Origin: Isoetes taiwanensis
Taxonomy: Eukaryota; Streptophyta; Lycopodiopsida; Isoetales; Isoetaceae
Reading direction: 5' to 3'
NCBI GenBank assembly: GCA_021234155.1
Contig: JAJEKV010000047.1
Coordinates: 4,785,637-4,849,636 of the forward strand
Length of the DNA: 64,000 nucleotides
Part shown: positions 23,519-34,010 of the stretch, piece by piece
Layout: each line of letters starts with the position of its first letter
Position numbering within the stretch: position 1 is the first letter of the stretch
The notes under the pieces: model-generated
Told to the model about the DNA's origin: nothing
What the model saw: the letters and a program-made list of their open reading frames with translations, nothing else
Database searches by the model: none
Made by a program: the position numbers and the translations under genes

Positions 23519-26500
23519 TTAGTTACCAAGAGTACGTACCCCATTATCAAGTGGACCCTCATCTTGTGACCACTGATATCTGAAGTAGCTATAGAATCCC
23601 TGCAAATTGCCAACCCTGTCCAGATCTTTATTGTATGCCACCCCCATCTTTCTATGGTGGGATAAGGCCATAAGAGCCACTTCCATATTGAAGATGTTCT
23701 TTAACTTAGTCACTGAAGTTACCTGCCCCCCTAATGCCACATCACATCGGTGTCTCCAAATCACCCAAAGTGCCACATTTACCATGGAGGCAGTAATGAT
23801 GCACCTATCTGCTTTGATAAGTAGTTCTGGCCAGGCAAGATGAACCAATTCGATCCCTAGAATTGGGGAGACCCAACACCAGAATTCATAGATCATGGGG
23901 CAAAAGAAAAGATGCCTGAGAGATTCACGTGAGTGGCATCCCAGAGGGCACATATCATCAGTCACAATCCCTTTACGAAGTAACACTTCTTTAGTACTGA
24001 GACCCCCTTGAAGCGCAGTCCACCTAAAGAATTGAAGCTTCTTAGAGCAGATAGATTTCCATGAATTAGCTAGGAGAGACTTAGCAACTATTGCTGTTAC
24101 CCCCAGCCTCATTTCTGCTATTAATGGAGTTCCGGCACCACATAAGGCACGATAAATACTGGCCACATTGTACTTTTCTTTCCCTGCACACCACCATGCC
24201 TCTTCAGGACCCGACACACCTGTACAGTTTTTGACATTTCTTAGGATCTCTTGCAGCACCTTTCTATCTCCTTCCCCTACCCTTCGAATTGTACCCTTGA
24301 ATTTAGTCCAGGAGGTCCATCTACCATTCACCCATAAATGCTGTAGATATTGTACACCCTGTTCTTTCCACTTCGTAAATATACGGGGATGGACCAGGGC
24401 CAAGGGGAGACCTTCCTTATTCCAAACATGTGTATTCCAGAAGATACTGAAATGTCCAGCCTTGTTAGGAACATTGGGTGGGGAACATACAGATATTACC
24501 TCCTTCCAAGCCTGAAGTATTCTTCTCATTATAGGGGAAGTACCTGGAGCAACTTTAAAATCATAAAAGAATGCCCCCAGCTCGTCTCTAGGCAGAGATG
24601 GCTTACCTTTGATCTTACATTGGTTGAGCCAGTATTTAACAAATACCATGGCTGGAGACGAGTCATCTTGAAGTACACGCCAAACAAATTTGGCTGCAAG
24701 TGCTTGTGCCTGTATAAAGGGGTCTTTACATCCTAGTCCCCCATCTCTCTTGTCTCTACATAGCTCTGACCATGCTACTTTGGCGATACCGCTCCAAATG
24801 AACTTCCTGATAATGACCTGTATCTGATTATACACACTTTTTTGAGCCACGATCACTGAAGAGAAATAAATATGAGAAGATGCAAAGACAGCATTAGCAA
24901 CGGTGACTCTGCCTGCAGTTGCTAACCCTTTAGCAGACCACAACCCCACTTTTTTCCTAAGCCTGTCCAATATTGGGGACCATAAGCCTTTCATGCTATC
25001 CGAGAGAGATAGTGGTAGACCTAGAAGCTTAACTGCCTCATTTGTTAACACCACCGGGAACCCAAGTTCTTTAGCACGAGGATCAATATCCCCCTCCAAG
25101 GCCCATAGAGTAGAACATTTGTTTGCATTGAGCTCAATTCCAGAAATATCCTTAAAGGCAACTAGAATATCACGAAAAGATTGAAAACTACTATCATCAA
25201 ACCTGAGGAACATGAAGGTATCGTCTGCATACTGCATAATCGTAAGCTTCCCATCTTGTCCCGGAAGAGATAGTCCAGACATGACACCTTCCTCCACTTT
25301 GAAGTTTACCATCTTTGTAAGAAGGCTGGCCATAATCACAAAGAGGTAGGGCGCTAACGGACACCCTTGCCGTATTCCTTTCCTGAGGTGAAATAGGCCT
25401 GAAGGCTCGCCATTAACAAGTACCGAGGCAGAGGCAAGCTTGTTCATGCCCATAGAGAGATTGATGAACTCACTCTGGAATCCCATATATTTCATAGTCT
25501 CTTGCAAACCTTCCCATCTAAGGGAGTCATAGGCCTTCCGAAAATCCATCTTTATAAGAACACAGTTCTGCTTCGAGTATCTACACCAGTGTAACCCTTC
25601 CCTAGCTGCAATATAATTATCAAGAATGTACCTGCCAGGAAGGAATGCCGACTGTTCTCTACCAATTACCCTGCTTAGAATAGGCTTAACGCGGTTGGCA
25701 ATGCCTTTCATAATGACCTTGTACATAACATTGGTCAGAGCAATAGGTCTCCATTCACCAAGCGACACTGGCCTTGGTACTTTAGGTATAAGGGTGATGA
25801 ACCCAGCAGCTAGGGTGGGGTGCAGAGTAGAGGAAGACCATGCACCTCTAACTGCCTTCACAAAGTCGGGCCTCAAGACGTCCCAGAACTCCACAAAGAA
25901 TTCAGGAGGGAAACCATCTGGACCAGGAGATTTACCTGAGGCCAAAGAACACAGAGTTTTGTAAATTTCCTCATCATCAAAACACCGAATCAAGCTTTGA
26001 TTCTCATCATGTGTGACTTTGTCCGACCAATCCATCTTGGGCATCCATTGAGAAATCTGAGCTTGAAATGACAATGGTCTAGGATCTTCCATAAATTGTT
26101 TCTGGAAGCTTTCTTTTATGAATGTCTTGATCTCTTCTTGGTCCTCTAATACAGAATCACCATTGCCTCTTATAGTTGAGATACTATTTTCTGCCAGTCT
26201 TGCCCCTGCCATTCTGAAGAAGCATTTAGAGTTCTCGGAGTCAAGCTCAGTATACCACTTTGTTTTAGAACGTACCGCGGCCCCTCTTGCTTCTTCCTCC
26301 TCAATAGCTTTGGCTTTTCCCTCAAGTTCCATTTCCCTGCACTGCTTTTCCAGGTCGTGTGGATGATCTAAGAGTTCTTGCTTAACCTCCCTTAGCAGAT
26401 TATACACAACATCTTTTTCCTTTCTGAATTCCAAAGATCTCATTCTGCCCCATTCTTTTATCCATCTCTTCATAAGGTAACTTTTTTGTATCCAAGCTTT

Positions 26501-27400
26501 CATACTAGGGAGACCATCAAGATTTGGTAGCGAGGCCAGGAATGCCCTAAATGGTCTGCAAAAGGCCTCCTTTCCCAACAATGACGTATTGAATTTGAAT
26601 GGAACATTACCTTGCTTCCTGACAGAGGGGACATTTTCGAGGACGAGCTTCTGAGGTACATGATCTGAGTGCGAGAATGCAAGCTCTCCTTCAACATAGC
26701 ATTTATCCATGAAACAAGCTGATTTATTGGCCAGATAGAATCTATCAAGCAGGCAATACACCCTGTCCTGCCCCTTTTGTTTATTTGACCATGAGAAAGA
26801 AGCGTTAGAGGGAGGTACTAGTGAAAGTCCAACATTGTTTAAAAGGGAGTTCCAAGCAATTTCTTCCTCCTCCTGTAGATTCCTGTGCAATCCTATTTTT
26901 TGGTCCCAAACATCCGTCATATTCAGATCCCCACCAAGAATCCAGTTCTCGATCCCCCTGCCATGCTGAATTATCCAATCTTCTATCTCCTTCCACATCA
27001 CTGCTCTTTCTGCGGGAACATTAGATGCATATATATTGAGGAGTCCCCACTGACAATCCGATGTTTCAAATGTTATGGCTTGCCATCTGCCATCTTTCCC
27101 TGCAAACTGATGCCTCTGTAGCTGTCCTTTCCATAGAATACATGTACCTCCTTTAGTGCCTCGGGCAGCACAGCTGAAAGACGAGTAGTCACATCCCACC
27201 CAACTCCCAATGGATCTGGCCTCAAAATCTGGGAGTCTGTGCTCCTGAAGTAAGATGATGTCAGCTTTCATAGATCTGAGTGCTGCTAGGACCCGACCCC
27301 TTTTGAGAACTCCCTTAATGCCTCGCAAATTCCAAGAGACAATAATCATTATATAATAGTTGGCACAACTTATGTCTCCCCAATAGTTGGCCTTTGGCAT
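23519..27400 (-). CDS. L1-B ORF2: endonuclease-reverse transcriptase, intact
   Basis: An unbroken frame of 1,293 codons. The likelier start is the second Met at 27,349 ('MIIVSWNLRGIKG', residue 18), because the endonuclease fold begins there. Endonuclease motifs: SWNLRG, 'ILLQEHRLP' (Glu), 'GGDLNMTDVWDQ', 'RVYCLLDRFY' and 'FSHSDHVPQ' (the SDH motif), to about residue 255. RT from about 480: 'GKSPGPDGFPPEFF', 'LPGRYILDNYIAAREG', 'IKMDFRKAYDSLRW' (motif A), 'GIRQGCPLAPYLFV' (motif B) and 'MQYADDTFMFL' (YADD, near residue 720). A zinc-binding reverse-transcriptase tail (zf-RVT-like) with 'FRWTALQGGLSTKEVL' and 'CPLGCHSRESLRHLFFC' lies around 1,125-1,170, ending 'LQGFYSYFRYQW'. It would nick target DNA and copy its own RNA at the nick. 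All catalytic residues I can identify are present. Confidence 0.95.
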   Translation of the reverse strand: MPKANYWGDISCANYYIMIIVSWNLRGIKGVLKRGRVLAALRSMKADIILLQEHRLPDFEARSIGSWVGCDYSSFSCAARGTKGGTCILWKGQLQRHQFAGKDGRWQAITFETSDCQWGLLNIYASNVPAERAVMWKEIEDWIIQHGRGIENWILGGDLNMTDVWDQKIGLHRNLQEEEEIAWNSLLNNVGLSLVPPSNASFSWSNKQKGQDRVYCLLDRFYLANKSACFMDKCYVEGELAFSHSDHVPQKLVLENVPSVRKQGNVPFKFNTSLLGKEAFCRPFRAFLASLPNLDGLPSMKAWIQKSYLMKRWIKEWGRMRSLEFRKEKDVVYNLLREVKQELLDHPHDLEKQCREMELEGKAKAIEEEEARGAAVRSKTKWYTELDSENSKCFFRMAGARLAENSISTIRGNGDSVLEDQEEIKTFIKESFQKQFMEDPRPLSFQAQISQWMPKMDWSDKVTHDENQSLIRCFDDEEIYKTLCSLASGKSPGPDGFPPEFFVEFWDVLRPDFVKAVRGAWSSSTLHPTLAAGFITLIPKVPRPVSLGEWRPIALTNVMYKVIMKGIANRVKPILSRVIGREQSAFLPGRYILDNYIAAREGLHWCRYSKQNCVLIKMDFRKAYDSLRWEGLQETMKYMGFQSEFINLSMGMNKLASASVLVNGEPSGLFHLRKGIRQGCPLAPYLFVIMASLLTKMVNFKVEEGVMSGLSLPGQDGKLTIMQYADDTFMFLRFDDSSFQSFRDILVAFKDISGIELNANKCSTLWALEGDIDPRAKELGFPVVLTNEAVKLLGLPLSLSDSMKGLWSPILDRLRKKVGLWSAKGLATAGRVTVANAVFASSHIYFSSVIVAQKSVYNQIQVIIRKFIWSGIAKVAWSELCRDKRDGGLGCKDPFIQAQALAAKFVWRVLQDDSSPAMVFVKYWLNQCKIKGKPSLPRDELGAFFYDFKVAPGTSPIMRRILQAWKEVISVCSPPNVPNKAGHFSIFWNTHVWNKEGLPLALVHPRIFTKWKEQGVQYLQHLWVNGRWTSWTKFKGTIRRVGEGDRKVLQEILRNVKNCTGVSGPEEAWWCAGKEKYNVASIYRALCGAGTPLIAEMRLGVTAIVAKSLLANSWKSICSKKLQFFRWTALQGGLSTKEVLLRKGIVTDDMCPLGCHSRESLRHLFFCPMIYEFWCWVSPILGIELVHLAWPELLIKADRCIITASMVNVALWVIWRHRCDVALGGQVTSVTKLKNIFNMEVALMALSHHRKMGVAYNKDLDRVGNLQGFYSYFRYQWSQDEGPLDNGVRTLGN

Positions 27401-28122
27401 CTAGTGGCTTCCCCATATACAGGGACACTTTGCCTTTTTGCTCACGAAAGGTTATCATATAGGCTATCATATGGATGGATGCCTCCATGTATCTTTTTTT
27501 TATGTAAAGGTATGTGGTTGTACCATGACAATATATCCTTTCCTTGGTCCATGTGGCCCATGATCCATGGAGCACACTTTCATCCAATGTCCCCATTGCC
27601 ATGTCTTCACCCATTGAACGGCATATTTTCAAAACCATAGGGGAAAGGAGACCCCAAATCATATGCTTGTACCACCCCACCATTGGGTTGAGTTGAGTTG
27701 ACCCAATTCTTTTCATTGTGTGACCCATGTTTATCTTCCCATACAAAGACATAGTAGTGAATCACTTTTGTGTTTTGACGTTGAATGAACATGAAGTTTA
27801 TCAAGAGTGTATCTCCAAACTTGAAACAAAGAAGTTTATATTCCAGATAAAAAGCTTACAATCCCCTATGGATTGCTTAGAAAAAAGTTTGCAAACTCAT
27901 AACTGCTACCGGCTTGACCTCAAAGAAGCCATAACAACCAAACTCATTCTGAAAAAAAGCACATCTTAGGCCATGCCTTTCTTTTATCCAACTCATTTTC
28001 TTTCCTAAACACTTCACTCTTTGAAAGAGAGACCACATCTCGAAACCAATTGAATTTCCCTTGACAAAACTAACCCGGTAGAGCCTTGTGCTTCAGAATA
28101 CTGCTCCACGTTGAAGCTCCTG
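27401..28122 (-). other. L1-B spacer between ORF1 and ORF2
   Basis: About 0.7 kb between ORF1 stop and ORF2 start. Short frames here (27,315-27,752 minus and others) have no motif or match to the partner element and are not supported. The equivalent gap in L1-A is about 320 bp. Confidence 0.6.
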
Positions 28123-30201
28123 CTATGCCATTTTGGAGGTTTCTCCAATTGAGTGTTCCAGGAGAACCTTGGCAACACTTGATTCAAATTCATGCTTGCT
28201 GATTTTCTTCCCTCCAGACCCTTTTTTTCCTTTTTTCGCTTCGCTAATAGCGAGAGCCTTTACTGTCTTCCGAGCAATAGCATCATCTTTTTTGTTGCCT
28301 TGAATCAAGGAGTCAGCATCATGCTCTTGTTTATCCTTTATCAGATCTTCCATTAGATCCTGTAGGAAGCGCACCTGCTGCAGTTGCTGCCCTTTGGGTG
28401 ACAATGGGGCTGCGTGTGTATCCAAGATGGGATCATGAGCAACCACGCCTTTCTTGAAAGAAGCCTTACCCATCTTCGGATCTTGCAGCAGGTCTAAGGA
28501 GACTGGGGTGGGCTGATCCATCTCATGAGCAATAGAAGGAAGAAGAGCATCGCTAGAAGGGGCCACATGAGCTAGGAGAGCAGCAGAGGCAGAGTGAGGA
28601 GGCATAAGCTTAGCAGAGAAAGCAAGTTGAGGGCTTACAGATTTAGCAGAGGCCGATGGGACATAGGTATCAGGGGCTGCAAGAGGGATATCAGAGGCAA
28701 CGGCAGCAGAGATTGGGCTCTCAAGAGGAGCAATCCAGCCAACAACCTCCCTTGGATTCGTCTGCTGCAGATCCGGAAGATTAGATGGGACTAAGCCCAT
28801 AGGGAGCCCATCAACAGTGCACACACATTTCTCGTTGGAGATGGAAGAAGAGGTAGTCGCTGTTACCTTCTCGTTGGAACATGCAAGTTTGGAGATGGCG
28901 GGGGAGCTAGTCCCTGCTGCTATCTTGTTGGGGCAGGCAAGAGAGCCGACAAGAGTGCTGCCAGAGGACAGGAAGTTCCCCTTTTCAGCTTGAGCAGAGA
29001 GATTGGTAATGGCAAGGGAGCTAGTCCCTATTGCTTTCTTGTTGGGGCAGGCAAGAGTGTCCGCAAAAGTGCTGCCAGAGGAACGGGAGTTCCCATATTC
29101 AGCTTGAGCAAAGCTGGGTGGATCCAAGTCGTTTGATGGGTCCATGCCTTTAGGGAGCTTGTCCTCCCCACCATAAGCACTAATATATTCAGTATTGAGA
29201 CCAGATAGGGAGCTTGTCCCTATTACCATCTCGTTGTTGCAGCCAAGGGACAGAGAGGTCCCTTTTACAGTGTCAAGAAAGCTGGAAGGAGAGGACAACG
29301 GATGCTTACAGCAGCCAGAAGAAGACAAAAAGTCCCCATTAGAAAGGGAGTCCTTGTTACAGCCAGACCCAAACTGTTGTATGGCGACTGTGGAGGGGGG
29401 AATGTCAACCGGAATAACCTCCTGGGAAGACTCCCCTAAATAACTGCCATAACGAACTGCATCTGCCAGAGGGGTGGCTTTGGATCTTGCAGTCTTGCGA
29501 GATTTAGAGACCAAAGTGAAGCCATCATCTGTAGTATCCATCATGGGCAGCTTCCCTTTCTGAGAAACCATCCTTTGAGAGATGGAAGCGTCAGCACTAC
29601 ATACATTGCCTGCATGGACTCTGTTGCCACAGATGGAGCATGGCAGAGGAAGGCCCGTGACCACCAGCTTGAACTCAGTTTTTTTATTGTAGAATCCATT
29701 GAAGAACAGGGATTCAGGAATGGGCTTAAAAAGGTTGACAGAAACACAAATTTTGGGTGCATCTTCTCTGCTGCCACCCATGCACACAAATTCCCCCAAA
29801 GAAGAAGCAATGGCTTGAAAAGCCTTTTCTGTCCAGTATTCAGAACTGAGGTTGGCAAGGGAGATCCAGATAGGATAGAACAGAGCATCCGGGTCTTTTG
29901 GATTGAAATCAGGCCTCCATTTCTGGAGCAGGAGCTGACCATAGAGGCAAGTGATAACTCCCTTTTTAAAGAGGAGAGCAGCATCCCTTTCACATGAAAG
30001 CGTGATCAGAAAATACTGGCAGCCCAAAGGTTGCACCCTGGGGAGACATCTGCCTCGGCAAACTCGCTCCAAAGCCTTGTTAATATCTGGTAGTGAAGGA
30101 TTGCCTCTAATAATCTTGGCAATAAGCCCAAGATTATCAAGGTGGCGAATCCTATTCGCCACCTCAGGGATATGGAGAGAGATAGGTGCTTTTTCCTCCA
30201 T
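28123..30201 (-). CDS. L1-B ORF1: RNA-binding protein with DUF4283-like domain and CCHC knuckle, intact
   Basis: 692 codons without a break. Residues about 20-150 form a DUF4283-like domain ('PRVQPLGCQYFLITLS', 'DAALLFKKGVITCLYGQ', 'LLLQKWRPDFNPKDPD'), as in plant L1 ORF1 and related gag-like proteins. A single zinc knuckle 'CSICGNRVHAGNVC' (CX2CX4HX4C) is near residues 190-205. The remainder is long, Ser/Pro-rich and repetitive: 'SSGSTFADTLACPNKKAIGT' and 'SSGSTLVGSLACPNKIAAGT' are two copies of one unit. It ends with a Lys-rich region. Expected to coat the element RNA with ORF2. It starts 24 bp after small ORF b. Confidence 0.92.
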   Translation of the reverse strand: MEEKAPISLHIPEVANRIRHLDNLGLIAKIIRGNPSLPDINKALERVCRGRCLPRVQPLGCQYFLITLSCERDAALLFKKGVITCLYGQLLLQKWRPDFNPKDPDALFYPIWISLANLSSEYWTEKAFQAIASSLGEFVCMGGSREDAPKICVSVNLFKPIPESLFFNGFYNKKTEFKLVVTGLPLPCSICGNRVHAGNVCSADASISQRMVSQKGKLPMMDTTDDGFTLVSKSRKTARSKATPLADAVRYGSYLGESSQEVIPVDIPPSTVAIQQFGSGCNKDSLSNGDFLSSSGCCKHPLSSPSSFLDTVKGTSLSLGCNNEMVIGTSSLSGLNTEYISAYGGEDKLPKGMDPSNDLDPPSFAQAEYGNSRSSGSTFADTLACPNKKAIGTSSLAITNLSAQAEKGNFLSSGSTLVGSLACPNKIAAGTSSPAISKLACSNEKVTATTSSSISNEKCVCTVDGLPMGLVPSNLPDLQQTNPREVVGWIAPLESPISAAVASDIPLAAPDTYVPSASAKSVSPQLAFSAKLMPPHSASAALLAHVAPSSDALLPSIAHEMDQPTPVSLDLLQDPKMGKASFKKGVVAHDPILDTHAAPLSPKGQQLQQVRFLQDLMEDLIKDKQEHDADSLIQGNKKDDAIARKTVKALAISEAKKGKKGSGGKKISKHEFESSVAKVLLEHSIGETSKMA

Positions 30202-30225
30202 ATCTTCTACACTAGGAGGCCGAGA

Positions 30226-30603
30226 CTAGTAGATTTCTAGCCAGTAATCAGCCTCCAGCCAGGGACAGTGCACAAAGAGAGATTGAGTGGGACTTGCGTC
30301 AAGGTTCCCAAGAACCAGCAGCCTTACAAGTCTTCGAACTATGAACGGATCACCTACCACAGCTGCCCAACCAGTGCAGACAAACTGATCAGAGTATAAG
30401 TGTCTGCTATCGATAATAGAGACCCACAAATGATCAATGGCACCTTGAATGGTACCCCACCAAATGAAATCTGCGTTAACAAGCAGAACAGAGCGTACTA
30501 TATTAGGAGGAGATGAAGATGATTGTGGAGACCTAGCAGGTGATGCAGAAGCGCCTTCAGAGATTTGTGGATTTGAATCAGAAGATAGAAGCAGGTACTC
30601 CAT
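30226..30603 (-). CDS. L1-B small accessory ORF b, 125 aa, unknown family
   Basis: Open frame directly upstream of ORF1, with a gap of only 24 bp. A Ser/Pro-rich N-terminus (residues 7-33) is followed by 'RSVLLVNADFIWWGTIQGAI' and 'DHLWVSIIDSRHLYSDQF'. This lines up with accessory ORF a ('KYFVIFYNRSEICCGWLEGA', then 'VVDLWSFLVDECIFPDIFF') and with the frame at 36,478-36,753 in L1-A. The shared plan is a beta-strand-like hydrophobic run, W-(L/I)-(E/Q)-G, then LW and a Phe-rich turn. Three members in two L1 copies argue that these are real proteins. No function can be assigned. Confidence 0.68.
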   Translation of the reverse strand: MEYLLLSSDSNPQISEGASASPARSPQSSSSPPNIVRSVLLVNADFIWWGTIQGAIDHLWVSIIDSRHLYSDQFVCTGWAAVVGDPFIVRRLVRLLVLGNLDASPTQSLFVHCPWLEADYWLEIY

Positions 30604-30615
30604 TGTGGTGCAGCA

Positions 30616-31023
30616 TTAGACAGATTTGTAGAGCTCCAAAGTCACATAATCAGTTAGTTGCTCTGAATAGAGCATGAACTTTGCTTGAGGAGGGCGATCA
30701 GCACCTAAGTAAGCGATCCTGAGTTCAATGGCAGAGGAAGATGGATCAAGAGAAGGATGGGATTGTTCCCCAATAAAGAAGATGTCTGGGAAGATGCACT
30801 CATCCACAAGGAATGACCAGAGATCCACCACTGCACCCTCCAGCCAGCCACAACAAATTTCTGATCGGTTGTAGAAAATGACAAAATATTTAGAGAGATC
30901 TTCTGCAGATGGGCTCGAAGATGATGGGGGAGTTGGACTCGAGTTAGAGCACCCAATGAGAAGAGGAAGTGGCACTCCCATTAGGCCCAGACATTGATTT
31001 GATTCAGAGAGCTGCAGAAACAC
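30616..31023 (-). CDS. L1-B small accessory ORF a, 135 aa, unknown family
   Basis: First ORF of the element, 12 bp before ORF b. A Ser/Pro-rich stretch (residues 27-40) precedes a core with GWLEG at residues 59-63, followed by 'DLWSFLVDECIFPDIFFIGE'. It is paralogous to ORF b and to the L1-A copy, so it probably arose by tandem duplication within the element. The tight spacing of ORF a, b and ORF1 suggests translation by reinitiation from one transcript. No known domain recognised. Confidence 0.66.
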   Translation of the reverse strand: MFLQLSESNQCLGLMGVPLPLLIGCSNSSPTPPSSSSPSAEDLSKYFVIFYNRSEICCGWLEGAVVDLWSFLVDECIFPDIFFIGEQSHPSLDPSSSAIELRIAYLGADRPPQAKFMLYSEQLTDYVTLELYKSV

Positions 31024-31439
31024 AGGAAGGCACAGATAACAGAGGATTAAGCAGAGAAGTCGAAGGAGATAGTGGTCTGAATGGAGATGGATCGAGAAGA
31101 TGATTTAAAGGCAAGTATTACTGCCATTATTGTCAGCCATCAGAACCTCCAATACTCCATATCCTGGCATTCTGATCCGGTAATCATGTGAAGTCTCGGT
31201 CAAAGAGCCATTATCAGCCCTTACGACCACCGATTGCAGCTCTGCTTAGAGCAGGGAAGTGTTCCCCCTTCTACAAGGGGGCCGACACCTATATCTAAGG
31301 CTTCAATCCAATCGGGATGTCGGAGGACTGCTTAGATTAGCATTCCCAAAGCTTTCGGCACCACAAAAAGGCAGCGCCATGCATGCAAAAAACGAGCGCC
31401 AGCGCCAACATCTCGCGACTGAAAAATGCTTCCCATTCC
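31024..31439 (-). promoter_or_regulatory. L1-B 5' leader / presumed internal promoter region
   Basis: About 415 bp between the 5' target duplication and the first ORF. L1 promoters are internal and lie here. I see no specific motif that I can defend. Confidence 0.4.
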
Positions 31440-32520
31440 GCTGCTGAGTTGTACTCAGCTTCAGCACTAGATAAAGCAATGCTGCTTTGCTTCTTGCACT
31501 TCCAAGCAACTGGGGCTCCACCTAATAAAACAACATACCCTGAAGTTGATTTTCGTTTGTCTAAATCTCCTCCCCAATCAGCATCACAATAAGCCTGCAA
31601 TTGTAAGCTGGTTTCATTAAATACTATACCAAAATGCATTGTACCTTTTAAGTATTTGAGGATCCTTTTTGCTGCAATCCAGTGTCCTTTACCAGTCCTG
31701 TCATTGTACCTACTGAGAATATTAACTGCAAATGCAATGTCCGGCCTAGTACAATTGGCTACATAGGACAAACAACCAATCAAACTTCTGTAAGGTATTT
31801 TCTCCATTTGTTTGCTTTCAGCTTCTGTTTTTGGACTCATATCTGCAGAGATTCTGTGACCAGGAACCATAGGAGTATATGCCATATTGCAATCTTCCAT
31901 ATGAAATTTCTTCAACATGTTTTGAATATGCCCTTGTTGACTCAAAGCTAATATCTTGTGATTTCTGTCCCTGTAAACATTTATGCCCAGAAACCTCTTT
32001 AACTCTCCAAGATCACTCATTTGGAATCGTTTCCTTAAGATATCTTTGCAATGATTTAGTACTTGAGTTCCCTTTGATATCATAATATTGTCATCAACAT
32101 ATAAAGCAATAATGCACCAGGCATCTCCCATTTTGAACCTATAGATATTACCATCATAATTGAGCTTCTCAAAACCTTGTTCTACAAGATATCCATCCAT
32201 ACATTTATACCATTCCCTAGGAGATTGTTTAAGACCATAAACTGCTCTATTCAACTTCCAAATTTTTCCTTTTTCCTCTTCAAATCCAGGTGCAGGTCTT
32301 AAATAAATTTCCTCCTCTAACTTAGCATTCAAGAGAATGTTTGTACTTACATCCATATGATGGATTTCAAGGTCACAAGCATTAGCAATAGCTAATAACA
32401 TTCTCAAACTATTTATCTTTACCAATGGTGAGAATGTTTCATCAAAATCTTCTCCTTTTTTTCTGTGTAAAGCCTTGTGCAACAAGTCCGGCTTTAAATT
32501 TCTTTTGTATTTTGTCTACT
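31440..32520 (-). pseudogene. Copia reverse transcriptase and start of RNase H
   Basis: Frame 32,485-31,440 has 'DFDETFSPLVKINSLRMLLA', 'HHMDVSTNILLNAKLEEEIY' (motif A), 'LKQSPREWY', 'CIIALYVDDNIMIS' (YVDD, catalytic Asp pair) and 'STSGYVVLLGGAPVAWKCKK' with 'IALSSAEAEYNSAAE' (RNase H). It is cut by L1-B at 31,440 and resumes at 23,243. The preceding pol linker (32,520-32,950) has stops and frameshifts. Confidence 0.92.
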
Positions 32521-32945
32521 CCTGGTTTTATTCTATAGATCCACTTACTTCCAACTATATTCTTATCGGAAGGAATATCCACTCTTTGTATAAGTGTTTG
32601 TTCTTTTGAATGCTCTCATTTCTTCTTCCATAGCACATTTCAGTTCTTTCCATTCATATCTTGAACTGCCTCCATATAATTTTGTGGAATCTTGTTTGTT
32701 TCAAGTATCAAAATGTCAAATCTGATATTAATTTCTCCTACCACGAGATCTAAGTCTTTTACTTTTTTCCAAGTTCAGTTCTACCATGAGACTCTAAATC
32801 ATGTTTGGCTTCTTACGCCAACATTTGAGCTTCTGTTCGTGCAGGGTTTTCTTTTTGGTCTATCAATTTTATCCCATACGCCTCTTGGTGTTCAATCTCT
32901 TGCTCAACACCGATTCACTTCTCGGCTCAACAACATTACTTGGAA

Positions 32946-33900
32946 TCATTTCGACTCACTATCAGAATCACTCAAATCTACCTGCTCCAATCCTTGAGTT
33001 TTTTTTTCTTCACTTATTGACTGATTTGTTTCCTCAATACTATCTTTCCTTTCACTTTCACATGGATCTTCAGTATTTATCTTAGGAATTTTCCTATAAA
33101 ATTCGTTTTCATTGAAGACCACATCTCTACTTACTATAATTTTTCTTCTAGCAGGGTCATATAATCTGAATGCTTTTGAGTTAGAATCATACCCTACTAG
33201 ATAAGATATGTATGCTCTATCATCCAACTTTTTCCTCAGTTCTTCAGGAACATGTACAAAGCATAAACACCCATATGCTTTTAATCTATCATAAGAAGGT
33301 GACTTACCAGACCAAAGCATTTCTGGAATTGCACCTTTAATACTTGATGAAGGTAACAAGTTTTGAATGTAGACAGCTGTCTTCACAGCTTCATCCCATA
33401 AATAATTTGGTAAACCAGAATACTTCAACATGGATCTCACAGCATCAAGCAAGGTTCTATTTTTCCTTTTACGCAACTCCATTTTGTTGTGGTGAGTATC
33501 TGCATGTCAATTGCCTCTTGATTCCCCTGTTTACACAAAAAGCTTTAAATTCATCAGAGATATATTCACCTCCCCTGTCTGACCTTATGCACTTTATCTT
33601 TCTTCCAGTTTCTAGCTCGGTTTCAGCAGTAAATAACTTCAAAGCATCACTAGCTTGGTCTTTTGTTTTCAAAATATAACACTTGTTTTTTCTGCTGAAA
33701 TCATCAATAAAGCTCATGAAATATTTATGCCCACTCAAACTAGTAACATTTATAGGACCACATAAATCAGTATGTACCAAATCCAAAATGCCCTTTGCTC
33801 TTTTTGTGTGACCTTTTAAATGGCAATCTTGATTGCTTTCCAAGTTGGCGACCTCCACATAAAAACTTTTCATTTTGTACCTTGCAGGATATTAATCCCT
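32946..33900 (-). pseudogene. Copia integrase
   Basis: Frames 33,873-33,469 and 33,482-32,946 overlap by 14 bp in different phases. Core motifs: 'DLVHTDLCGPINVTSLSG' (first catalytic Asp), 'YFMSFIDDFSRK', 'CIRSDRGGEYISDEF' (second Asp) and 'YSPQQNGVAE' (catalytic Glu, at the frame break). 'MLWSGKSPSYDRLKAYGC' and 'KLDDRAYISYLVGYDSNSK' are the usual Copia C-terminal integrase features. Confidence 0.9.
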
Positions 33901-34010
33901 TTTCCCCAAGCCTTTTAATTATTGGCAAAGCATTTACATGACATAACTGTTATGCCATACTTTCACATCTGAATATTCCACAAGATTAATTTCATGAAGA
34001 TGCTCCATAT

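Larger units (their letters stand above)
23244..31439 (-). mobile_element. L1-B: full-length, apparently intact L1 retrotransposon with four ORFs
   Basis: The element starts (5' end) near 31,439 and ends at 23,244 in a poly(T) run on the plus strand (23,242-23,271), that is a poly(A) tail of 28 or so bases. It is flanked by an 11-bp target duplication. Order 5' to 3' on the minus strand: 0.4-kb leader, small ORF a (31,023-30,616), small ORF b (30,603-30,226), ORF1 (30,201-28,123), 0.7-kb spacer, ORF2 (27,351-23,519), short 3' UTR. All four frames are open. It is the youngest layer of the nest. Confidence 0.93.

Noticed and set aside
29575-29997. 140-codon plus-strand frame within L1-B
   Set aside because: Antisense shadow of the intact ORF1.
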